A stretch of 64,000 bases of DNA from Hemerocallis citrina (lineage: Eukaryota; Streptophyta; Magnoliopsida; Asparagales; Asphodelaceae): the NCBI GenBank assembly GCA_017893485.1, contig CM030363.1, positions 112,587,073 to 112,651,072 of the forward strand, read 5' to 3'. Position numbers and translations under genes: made by a program. Positions 39,731-50,618 of the stretch are shown in pieces. Below the pieces are notes generated by a model. That model worked only from the letters and a program-made list of their open reading frames with translations. It did not search any database and was not told where the DNA came from. The first letter of the stretch is position 1; each line of letters begins with the position of its first letter.

Positions 39731-41071
39731 TGTTGGATCCTGTATGCAAGACAAATAACACTAGAGAGGGGTGAATAGTGTTGTTTAAAAAATGTAGTAA
39801 ATTAAAGTTAACACAACTGTTAAGTCGACTGTACACGAGAGACCAGTTGACTGTAACGTCAAATAAAAGAGAGTAAATCAACTGAAGAACAGCGAGTCTG
39901 TTAAGTCGACTGGACAGACACGATTTACAAAGAAATGTAGCGAAAATAAAATTGAAAGTTAGAGAGTTCAAACCACAGAGAATCAACAATTCTAACACCA
40001 CGATATATCCTGGTTCGATCCTCCCGACCTACATCCGATCCCCAAGCAACCCACTTGAGATTTTCCACTATTCTTGAAAAGATACAAGAATACTCTGCGA
40101 CCTTTGACAACAACTATGTCAAATCCGTAGACCTCTCTCACCACTAGAGAGAGCAAGACCTCACTTTACAACCTAGAGTGACACTGACTCTACACCAAGA
40201 GTCCCTATCTCCAACCGAGAGGACCACTCTCACAACCCGAGAGTGAAGAATAAAAATGAAGATTACAACAGCCTAAAGCCTTGTTTTTTAGTGCTTTTTG
40301 TTTAGAGGCTAAAGGTCACCTTCTAACTTCAGTCTAGAACTTAATCTTTGTTATACAAGACTTAAATTAGATAACCAAGTCTAGAGAATGAGAATCTTTG
40401 AAAACTTGAGTTCTTTTTCACAAAAATAAGAAGAGACTAGATAATCAATTGTGGGAACCTTTTCCAAGTTGATTCTACACTCTATTTATAGAGTGAGATC
40501 TCCAAGACGTTGGGAAATAGTTCCATAACTGCCATAAAACGGTTGTAAAGTTTTAAATTTGAAAAACAAATTTTAAACTTCAGAAAACTGTCAAAATTGC
40601 TTGAACGGTCGACTGGGTTGCCATAAAAGTCAACTGATCAGAGCTTGAATGAGTTTAGTCTGTTTCGTACCAGAACAGTCGACTGCTTACCATCATAAGT
40701 CGACTGATACTTGACAGCAGAACTTATACAAGCTTCATTTTGATATTTTTGTTTTAGTAAACTTTATTTTCATTCTTAGGGGGTGTGTGAGTGTGTGTGA
40801 CAAGGCTTTTACAAAGATTTTTAAGACACACAAATATTACAATGAAGTTACAAGACACTTGTTCTTTTAGCTAATCACTTTTGAAGCTCTGAGAAATCTT
40901 TATCTTGAATCTTGAGTCTTGAAATCGTTCTTGTCTTGTGGCTTGATCTAGTGCTTTTGCAAGCTTCATCATTGTGTTTTGGCCTTGAACGCTTTAAGTG
41001 CACATTGCAAGAGATATGTAAGATAGAACAATTGTGTATTGTGTTGTAGTCATTAAAATCAAGAATCTACA
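39731..41071 (-). repeat. 3' LTR of the ORF-only element
   Basis: The minus sense starts TGTAGATTCTTG and ends GGATCCAACA, preceded by the purine tract. A TATAAATAGAG box lies near 40490. AGTCGAC-type pairs are at 39823/39845, 40607/40628 and 40677/40698, with a single box at 39904. Confidence 0.78.
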
Positions 41072-41427
41072 TTCTCCCCCTTTTTGATGATGACAAAATA
41101 ATAACTTAAATATTATATAGTAAGAATTTACACAACATGATGCTCACGCATAACTGTAAAAGATATACAATTTTGAACAAACTTTGAACAAGCTCCCCCT
41201 GAATAAAGTACAACATGCACACAACTATAAATAAGATGCATAGATACATAAGATATTTCTCCCCCTTTGTCATCAACAAAAAGAAAGAGGAAAAACCAAC
41301 ACCATAGATAAAAACCATAGCATAAAGAGAGAAAGTTATACATGAATATCCAAAGAGTGTGCATAAGACAAAGTACAAAATCATAAAACATAATTCCGAA
41401 GTACAAAAATCAACTCGGACAGAAACA

Positions 41428-42257
41428 TCAATCTTCATTGTCATCTTCATCATTACTGTTTGAGGCAGGGGTATGTTGAGGAAACTGCCTAGCAAATATT
41501 TGGGTGAGGTTAGCAATACTAGCCTCAAGAGAATCCTGTCGACCCAAGATAAGATCCTGACGATCCAGGAGATAGTTGACAGAAGTATAATGACTCTCAG
41601 GATTGGAGAAACTAGCTCTAGGTTGAGGACCAGAGGACGAACTAGATGCAGAAGAACGATATGGAATAGAAGTAGCTAAAGGGATAGGAGGAGTATTTCT
41701 TTGAGGGGAAATAGAAGGTGAATGAAGTATTTTCATATGGGCTAAACTCGCACGATCAAATGATTCATAACGAGTCACAACACTAGACTCAGAATCGAGA
41801 TCAATCTGATAGTGATTAAAAATATGAGTGAGAAGTGCATCATAAGGTAGAAACGAAGTGTGAGCCTTATGGAGACGACTAAAGATTACTCGACTCCAAT
41901 TGATTTGAATGTTCCCAAAGATAGCATACACTGCCTGTTGTAATTCAAACGAAAATTGGTCGTAACTTCCCATTTTAGGGATAATATTGTATAACAAAAT
42001 TCATGCAACTAGTTTGGCAAGCGCGGTAATAGATTTATTGGTCATTGGAGGACCACGATTGGGAAGAAAAATTTTGAACATGATAGAGTGATCATCAAGT
42101 TCAATTTCTCCTATATCCAACCCTTCATTTGGAATGTTCAGAATTTGCCCTAATTTCTGAACAGTCAATTTCATTCAGACATTTTCCACAGATGTAGTAA
42201 AAAATATCTCACTACCTTCCTCAGTAGTAGCAACTTTCAAATTTGTACAAAACAAAT
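41428..42257 (-). pseudogene. Plant-transposon-domain ORF, C-terminal part
   Basis: The minus frame reads NLKVATTEEGSEIFFTTSVE, LTVQKLGQILNIPNEGLDIG and WSRVIFSRLHKAHTSFLPYD, ending in an acidic Asn/Asp/Glu tail. This matches the 'putative plant transposon protein' domain found as an extra ORF in plant retroelements, as I recall it (PF20167). Two TGA codons interrupt it. Joining across the two insertions gives 361 codons in one frame. Its molecular role is unknown. Confidence 0.65.
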
Positions 42258-42626
42258 AAATTTGTAACCCCTGTTTTTCATTTTGTGTATTTTGGTGTAT
42301 TTTCTTTTCTTGGTTATTGTACTCTCTCTTATATTTTTTTGGACTGTATATTGGAGTTGATTTCAATATATATATTCATTTATTTCATTTTGAGCTCCTT
42401 GTGTTCGTTTTTGTTCGTCTTTTGCTTCTTTCTTCGTCAATTATTGTTTTTCTTTCTTTTGGTTCTTATCCTCTTTATTTTTGTTCTTGGGTGCTTGTGG
42501 TGGTGATTGGTTGCTCATCCTATTCCCAATCCTATTGTTGATCCTTAATAGATTTACCAAAGCTAAATTAAACTCAATCCTATTTTAAATCCTATGCCAT
42601 TAATTCGTTTCAATCCGTTTCAATAC

Positions 42627-42628
<2 letters not shown>

Positions 42629-42717
<89 letters not shown>
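42629..42717. repeat. (AT)n microsatellite
   Basis: About 44 AT units; gives a spurious I-Y-I-Y ORF. Confidence 0.95.
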
Positions 42718-42721
<4 letters not shown>

Positions 42722-42866
42722 CAATCCTATGCCATTAAACTATTTTAAATCCAATGCCATTAATCCGTTTCAATACCCATTAAACAATCCTATTACTACT
42801 CCTAATCTACCCACAACCCAATTACCCAATAACCCAACTCATATTTTAAACCCTAATCATCTATAA

Positions 42867-42878
<12 letters not shown>

Positions 42879-42962
<84 letters not shown>
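42879..42962. repeat. (AT)n microsatellite
   Basis: About 40 AT units in the same LTR. Confidence 0.95.
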
Positions 42963-42965
<3 letters not shown>

Positions 42966-45900
42966 CTCAAACCATAACCCTAACATCTAAACCCTAGCCC
43001 CTGGCCTACTCTCTCTCTCCCTCTCTCCCCAAGGCGCCGTACACACCAGATGCCCAGCCCAGGCTAGCAACCCGAGCCCCTCCTCCCAGCCAGCATCTTG
43101 ACCGAGCACACCCCCCATACCTGATTTCCATCTCCTACCCCATCCGACCATACTACTCCCTCTCATCCTCTCTCCGATCATCTCACCCCTCTTGGCCGAC
43201 CAACTCCCAAGACACAAGCATGTCGCCATTCATATCTCTCTCTTGTGGGTTCTCTCTTCTCTTGCTTTGAGAAGCATGTCGTGTGTTTGTGCGATTATTC
43301 GTGGGTTTGTTGCTCTTGATTTGTGGATCTCTTGTTCGTGAATTTTTATTTGTTGCCCGGAAATCTGTTCCCGTTATTCTTGGTGTTCGTTTCATCTCGG
43401 TTAAGGCAAGTAACTTGGACTCCAATTTTTTTGTTTGATACAAGTCAAAAATACCACCTATAGTGTAAATGGGTTCTAGAGACAACTCGTGTGTGTTATC
43501 TTTGATGTGTTTTGTCTCTATTGTGAAAACTTGACCATAGTTGCCTCATGACATAATATTGATATGAATTAACTTAGGTTTTGCCCGTTCTTGATTTGAA
43601 CATGTATGTGAGACTTCTTGTGATAATTTGGGTATTTATTGAGAACCATATGATAGATTTGTTTTAGATATGTTAATTACCCTATTTCATGATGTTTGGA
43701 CACTTGGTAGACTCGATTTCATATTTGGTTGTGTTTGGATCATTTTTCGTTGAATCTATGTTAATTTGGTTTTTGAGGAAATTCTGTGTTTTTTCGATAA
43801 TCTGTCTTGATCAGTAATTTAGACCAGGTTAGGGTCAGTATCTTAATTTCGGTATAAAACATGAGTTGTAGAGAAATTCGTCTTCTTTCCAACCCCTCTG
43901 ACCTTGCTTGATTTCGTTTTCGTATGTGTGAGATATGACTGTTTTACTACAGAGGTGTATGTCAATTCTAGATTTTGTTTCTTGTTGATTTTGATGACTA
44001 AATTATTTTGATACTTATGCTACATATATTATTTTGATCCAAAACTTTGGTCAGTATTTCTTTATCTAATTAGGGGTTACCCAGAATTTTGGTGGATTTT
44101 ATTGATGACTTTATATGCCGTTTCATGCTGTTTATAAAAGTTACACTTGCTGTATTTTGCTTGCTGTTCTGTAAAGAATCGTATTTTCACCCTAATTTCT
44201 TCTACTGTATGGAAAATGTTATGAAATATGAAAGTTAGATTAATTTGTCTATTTTCATCTCCCATTGGCAGATTTGGATTTCATTTCACGACTTGCGAGA
44301 TATTTAGTTTACGTACAGCAGTGTTGGGAATTCCAGATTTGCCAAACTATCGTTTCCTGGTGTTTTCTTATTTTTGATGGCTAAACAAATTTTACTGTAA
44401 TATTATGAAACTTTATATTCTGATTCTAGACATATAAGGGAATTCCCCAGAATTTTACTGGATTTATTTGAGGAGTTTTGATGCTGTTTTTCTGACTGAG
44501 AATTCGTTTTACTGATTTTCTGACTGAATATGTTTTTCTGGATTCAAACTTGTTTTGAACTATGATGTTGTGAATTACTATATGACTTATTTATATTCTC
44601 TAGATTCGGTTGGGAGTCTGTTTTCCAGATTCTTTGATGGATCCAGATTTGCATTTCTGTAGCGACGGGATTCACTGTTTTAGTACTGTACTGTCTTGCT
44701 GTCCTGAATATGAACATACTTTGTTTTGCTCGTTTATATGACTGTATATTATCTATGAATGTTTATTTGTTTTTCTGAACCTAATACTGATTATTTCATG
44801 TTAGTTTGACACTATTTCGTACACATTCATGCCTGTTTGATGACTATAATAAAAGTAATCAAGCCGGGGTTAAGGGAAAGATCCAGTAGTGGAAAATATA
44901 GAAATGTATACTGAGAAGAGGGCCCGTGTTCCCTATCTGTTACGTGTTCATGGTTACATGATTCACAACTCTATTATCTGACCCTGTCTACATTACTTCT
45001 TATAGGAATGTGTAGAGAAGAAGAGAACCACTAGGTTCTATTTGTCTATCTGATCTGATTATCTGATATCTGTCTGTCTGAACCCTAAGTACACTGCCCT
45101 ACGGACTCCACTATGAAATCTAAAGCGAAATTGTTTGTTGTAACAACCATGTCATATGGGATGCATGAAGTGCTACCTAGATAGTAATCACACAAGACTT
45201 AAAAGAACATGACATCTGTATTCTGTTATGTGTATTTGTTCATCTGATATCTGTTATCTTATTATCTGTTATCTGTCTGACCATCATCTGACACTACCAT
45301 CTGTATATCCGTCTGCATACCATCTGACACTTGGCACTCGACACATGTTATCGGTATCTGTTAGTATACCATGCTATATTATTTATTTTCCTGATTCATG
45401 TTAGTTATTACATTTCTGTTGACACACTATACCATGCTATATTGTTCTGTTGTTATTTGATATTTGTTATTAGTTAGTTTTCCCCATGTACTTGTATCCT
45501 ACATTATATGGGGTCCGTAACTTGCAATTGACAGGTACTTGTTTTCTTTTTCCTTCTCCTGCAAATTAATAATTGCATATCAGGATGGTCATTTGTCCGA
45601 TGGTATTGGAGAAATGCAATATTAATGCTGGACTTCTTCTATTATTATTATTATCTGTTGCTTTTGAACATTTATATTTGAGACTTGGATTTATTTGTAT
45701 TTGGGCAACGTGACCCAGGATATTATTAACTGTCCAGACTTGATTTATTTGAGATTATATTATATTTTGGATTTCAAGTAAATTTCTATTGATCTATTTG
45801 ATTCAATTTTGCATGATCGGTCGATACTTTTGCTTCCGACTCTGATTATTTTGTGAGTTGTTGTAAAGATTCCTAAACAACGTATGGATGATAAAAATCA

Positions 45901-45972
45901 TTCGCTGGGCTTTTGTCGTGGATCCGTATTCCGTATTCGCTTTTGGGAAGCGGGCCGTGACAAGGTTTTTAG

Positions 45973-45986
45973 TGGTATCAGAGTCC
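45973..45986 (+). other. Primer binding site of the chromovirus
   Basis: TGGTATCAGAGTCC, initiator tRNA-Met type, ten bases after the LTR. Confidence 0.88.
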
Positions 45987-46137
45987 AGGTTTGACTAATG
46001 TATTAGTTGCCTAATATATTAGACAAGCTCAGCTCGAACTGGGATCGGCTCAACATTTCACCAACCATGCATGCATAAATGAATTAATTATTATCAACCT
46101 TGATCTGGATGCTGATTGTCTTGGTTTTGTGCAGACT

Positions 46138-47341
46138 ATGGCTCGCAAAGGTTCTACTTCTCAGTCGCAGGTTGATTCGATCGCGGCTGTTACTGCTGTG
46201 CTTGAACGGCTGATCAATCAGCAGCAGAACCATAGTGATTTGGTGATGGCTGCTTTGGAAACTGCTCGAGTTCCTCCGCCCATTGCGCCTAGACAGGATG
46301 TTCTTCCTCCCCCTCCGGGTACAGTCACGAACTTCATAAGGCTGCATCCCGACAGGTTTTCAGGCACTGAGACGCCTTTGGAGGATGAACAGTGGTTGAT
46401 TCGGACAGAGCAACTGCTTTTGACAGCTAGAGTTGCAGATACAGATCGAGTGGACGTGGTTGCCATTCAACTGGTGGACTTGGCTCATATTTGGTGGAGG
46501 TCCGAGTCTGAAAGGCTCGAAAGACCGATCACTTGGGCTACTTTCACTAGGGGCTTCTTGGAGAAGTTCTTTCCTAGTAGCACTAGAGTAGAGATGGAGC
46601 AGTAATTCTTGGCCCTGAAGCCGGTTGGTCGTTATTTCTAGTAATGGAATTTTGTTACATATTGACCATGCAATGTTGTAACATAAAACTTTCTTGAAAC
46701 ATGGTTCCAGGTCTGTGGACGAGTACGCAGCTGAATTTACTAGACTCTGTCACTTGGCAGCCGTTCTTGTGGCGAACGAAGAAGACCGAGCTCGTAGATT
46801 CATTTTGGGGCTTGAGCGTGAGATTAGGGTGCCGCTTGTCTCCCTTCTCTTGTGCACTTATGCAGAAGCTCTTGAGGCAGCTCGTGCTCAGGAGCAGGCT
46901 CGTGGTAGTTTAGCTCTTTCTCAGCGGACTGTTCCGCACTCCTCTGCTGTTGTTATGCCTTCTGGTGGTCCTGCTCGGAGGCCTGTTCCCACCCGTCCTA
47001 TTAGGGCAGCTCCTACCCTTCTGCTGGGTTCCCGAGAAGTGGTTTTTGCGACTACTGCCAGGTGTCTGGGCATGAGCGCAAGAACTGGTTTTGCGCCAAC
47101 TGTCGATGCTTTAGGTGTTGCTCTGCTGATCACTCAGTTTGGGATTGTCTACAGCCGCATCAGCAGTTGGCTCTTCAAGCCAGGGGTCCCGTTCAGCAGG
47201 TTGCCCCAGTTCGTGGTCCAGTTAGGCCACCGCTTCCTCCTCAGCGCCAGATTGTCGGTCAGAGGACCGCTGTTCCGAGGAGAGGTCAAGCTTTCAACTT
47301 GACTGCTGCAGACGCAGAGTCAGCTGAAGGAGTTGTGGCAG
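46138..47341 (+). pseudogene. Chromovirus gag
   Basis: The start is MARKGSTSQSQ. The Retrotrans_gag core reads IRLHPDRFSGTETPLEDEQW, then FTRGFLEKFFPSS and RSVDEYAAEFTRLCHLA. A zinc knuckle CFRCCSADHSVWDC lies at about 47113-47154 in another frame. A TAA stops the first segment at 46603, and roughly 80 unrelated bases precede the second segment at about 46698. Gag would assemble the particle; this copy is inactive. Confidence 0.85.
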
Positions 47342-47526
47342 ATAAATTTTTGCTTTTATTGTTTTGTTATTTTGTTTTTGCTTTTATTGTTTTATTATTT
47401 TGTTGTCTTTCTTTTGTTTCTTCTCTTTTCTCTTGCATTTGTTTCTTCCATTTTATCTTTCTGCATTTGTTTTCCTCACCCATGTTCAACCATTCTTTTC
47501 CTTTTGTCTTTTGATTCTATCTTAGG
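47342..47526 (+). other. T-rich interruption between gag and protease
   Basis: About 185 bases of T-rich sequence (TTTTGTTATTTTG words) ending CTATCTTAG split an otherwise continuous protein reading (AEGVVA before, GIILVCSFPAHVLFDSG after). It resembles an intron acceptor with a pyrimidine tract, but a simple insertion is equally possible. Confidence 0.5.
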
Positions 47527-48600
47527 TATCATCCTTGTTTGCTCTTTCCCTGCTCATGTTCTTTTTGATTCCGGGGCAATCCATTCTTTTGTCTCCTCTC
47601 GATTTGTCGCTCACCATCAGTTGGAGTGTGGCAACATGTCAGAGGCTTGGAACATTTTGACAGGTGGTGGTGTTGTCACTTGTTCCCGTGAGTACAGGCA
47701 ATGTCCCGTTGTTATTGGGGATGCAGATTTCAAAGCCAACCTGATTATAATTGGAAATTCAGGATTCGGCGTCATTCTTGGTATGGATTGGTTGGGTGAA
47801 GCTCATGCCATTATTGATTGCCGTACCAAGAAAGTTGTCCTCAGAATTTCAGATCGAGCAGAATTCGAGTTCCATACCGGAGAGTCTTTCCTTGGTCGAG
47901 CAAAGACTGCAGTTGAACAGGTTGATTGTGCGATGGAATGGCTTTCAGTCTGTGAGGTTGTGCCTCTAGCAGTTTGGGATTTCTTGGATGTTTTTCCAGA
48001 TGAGTTGCCTGGCTTACCCCCTGATAGGAAAGTGGAGTTTGGTATTGATGCTCAGCCTGGAACAGCGCCGATATCGAAGAGTCCCTACAGGATGGCACCA
48101 GTTGAGCTAGCAGAGTTTAAGTGCAGATTCAGCAGTTGCTTGATTTGGGTTTCATCAGACCTAGTGTTTCGCCTTGGGGTTCTCCGGTCATTTTTGTCGA
48201 CAAGAAGGATGGTGGTCGTCGACTGTGCATGGATTATTAGGAACTGAACAGAGTTACTGTGAAGAATCGGTATCCGTTGCTCAGGATCGATGATTTGTTT
48301 GATCAGTTGAGTGGGATTGCTGTTTTCTCGAAGTTGGATCTACATTCTGGGTATCACCAAGTCAAGGTGAAGGCTGCGGATATACAGAAGACAACATTCA
48401 GGACCAAATATGGCCACTATAAGTATCTTGTAATGCCGTTCGGAGTCATGAACGTGCCGGCTGTATTCATGAGTCTTATGAACCGGGTTTTCTCTCAATA
48501 CTTGGATAAATTTGTGGTGATCTTCATTGATGATATTTTGGTATATTCTCGAAATCGGGAAGATCATGCTGAGCATCTTAGAGTGGTTCTGTAGACTTTG
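47527..48600 (+). pseudogene. Chromovirus protease and reverse transcriptase
   Basis: The protease motif HVLFDSGAIHSFVS and ILGMDWL are followed by RT. RT begins FLDVFPDELPGLPPDRKVEF and continues [34 protein letters not shown] and [12 protein letters not shown], the catalytic IDD. Breaks are a frame change near 48120, a stop in the D-Y-x-E-L-N motif (48238) and a TAG after VVL (48592). Confidence 0.88.
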
Positions 48601-49326
48601 AGAGAGAATTAGCTCTATGGGAAACTCAGTAAGTGCGAGTTTTGGCTCGACAGGGTTTCTTTCTTGGGGCACATTATCTTAGGCGAGGGTGTTTCTATGG
48701 ATCCAGCCAAGATTGAGGCTGTGAAGGATTGGCCTATTCCCAAGTCTGTTTCAGAAGTCAGAAGTTTTCTTTGTTTGGCTGGCTATTATCGGAAGTTCGT
48801 CCAAGATTTTTCGAAGATAGCGGGTCCATTGACTAAGTTGACTGGGAAGGATCAGAAGTTTTGTTGGTCTGATAAGTGTAGTGAGGCTTTTGTTGAGTTG
48901 AAGAATAGATTGACGTCAGCGCCTGTGTTGACTATTCCAGATGGTTCAGGCAGATTTGTAATTCACTGTGATGTTTCTGGTAAGGGTCTTGGAGCAGTTT
49001 TGATGTAGAAGGGCCGAGTCGTTGCATATGCATCGAGGCAGTTGAGGTCGTATGAAAAGAACTATCCGACTCATGACTTGGAGTTAGCGGCAGCGATCCA
49101 TGCTTTGAAGTTGTGGAGGCATTTTACTTGGAGACCGAGTGGAGATCTTACAGACCACAAAAGTCTCAAGTACGTCTTCACTCAGAAGGAGTTAAATATG
49201 AGGCAAAGGCGTTGGTTGGAATTTATGGTCGATTACGACATCAGTTTGCAATACCATCCTGGTAAAGTAAACTTGGTGCTAGATGCTTTGAGTAGAAGAC
49301 CGACAGTTATGTTCTTTACTCAGTAG
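48601..49326 (+). pseudogene. Chromovirus RT connection and RNase H
   Basis: It contains [56 protein letters not shown], then a TAG, then [20 protein letters not shown] and DALSRRP. These are the standard Gypsy RNase H signatures. It is the same strand as RT, with several TAG stops. Confidence 0.88.
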
Positions 49327-49332
49327 AGGGAT

Positions 49333-50446
49333 TTGATTGAGCAGATGTGGAGGTTGGCGCTGGATGTTGTGTTGCCGAGTTCTGGTCGGAGTTGTTTGGC
49401 GCTCCAGCTGCAGTTGTCTCTTGTTGATCAGATTAAAAAGGTGCAAGCTGGTGATGCCCAGTTGCAGAGATTTCGAGCTGAAGTTGAGTCTGGGTCCAGG
49501 ACAGACTTGGTTATTCATGCTGATGGATCGCTTCGTTTTGGGTCCAGATTATGTGTTCCGGAGAGTGAAGTTCGTCAGAGATTGCTTGAGGAAGCACACC
49601 AGTCTTCGTATTCTATCCATCCTGGCGGTACTAAGATGTTTCGAGATTTGAAGCTTCATTTCTAGTGGCAGGGTATGAAGAGAGTTGTCGCTCAGTTTGT
49701 TGCTCAGTGTTTGATCTGCCAGCAGGTTAAGGCAGAGCATCAGAGGACTGCTGGACTTCTTCAACCGCTTCCTATTCCAGAGTGGAAGTGGGAACATATC
49801 ACTATGGATTTTGTGACCGCTTTGCCGAGGAGTCCTAAGAGCCATAATGCTATTTGGGTGATTGTCGACCGTTTGACGAAGAGTGCTCACTTCATTCCTT
49901 TGCATGTCGAGCAGTCTACTGAGAGCCTAGCTGAGAGGTACATGCAAGAATTGTTAGACTTCACGGGGTTCCAGTTAGTATTGTATCCGATAGGGATACG
50001 AGATTCAGATCTCAGTTTTGGGAGAGTCTTCAGGCCAGTTTGGGGAGTAAATTAAAGTACAGCACAGCTTTCCATCCCCAGACTGATGGACAGTCAGAGA
50101 GGACTATTCAGATTCTTGAGGACATGTTGCGGTCCTGTATGCTTCAGTTTGGTGGATCTTGGGAAGACCATTTGCATCTTGTAGAGTTCTCGTACAATAA
50201 CAACTTTCAAGCTAGTATAAAAGCTGCTCCGTTCGAGGCACTCTATGGGCGGAAGTGCAGATCACCAGTGTGCTGGGATGACATTGGTGAAAGGAAGTTG
50301 TTGGGTCCAGAGTTGACCACCAAGATAGTGGATGCAGTGGTTCAGATCAGGAAGCATTTGCAGGCAGCTCAGGATAGGCAGAAACGATGGGCTGATGTCC
50401 ATCGGAGAGCTTTGGAGTTTTTTGTTGGTGATCATGTTTTCTTTAA
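49333..50446 (+). pseudogene. Chromovirus integrase, C-terminus deleted
   Basis: The HHCC finger appears as SIHPGGTKMFRDLKLHF, a TAG, then [20 protein letters not shown]. The catalytic core reads [40 protein letters not shown] and [14 protein letters not shown] frame change near 49985-50035 lies over the second Asp region. It ends [10 protein letters not shown] and then runs into LTR sequence, so the chromodomain is lost. Confidence 0.87.
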
Positions 50447-50555
50447 ACCCAATAACCCAATAACCCAATAACCCAATCCTATTACTACTCCTAATCTACC
50501 CACAACCCAATAACCCAATAACCCAACAACCCAACTCATATTTTAAACCCTAATC

Positions 50556-50618
<63 letters not shown>

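Larger units (their letters stand above)
42263..45962 (+). repeat. 5' LTR of the chromovirus (3.7 kb)
   Basis: It runs from TGTAACCCCTG to GGGCCGTGACA. It holds (AT)n tracts at 42629-42717 and 42879-42962, telomere-like AAACCCTA words near 42846 and 42985, and ATCTGTT repeats at about 45210-45310. Confidence 0.9.

Noticed and set aside
42594..42866. 90-codon ORF with I-Y repeats
   Set aside because: It is a translation of the (AT)n microsatellite in the chromovirus LTR.
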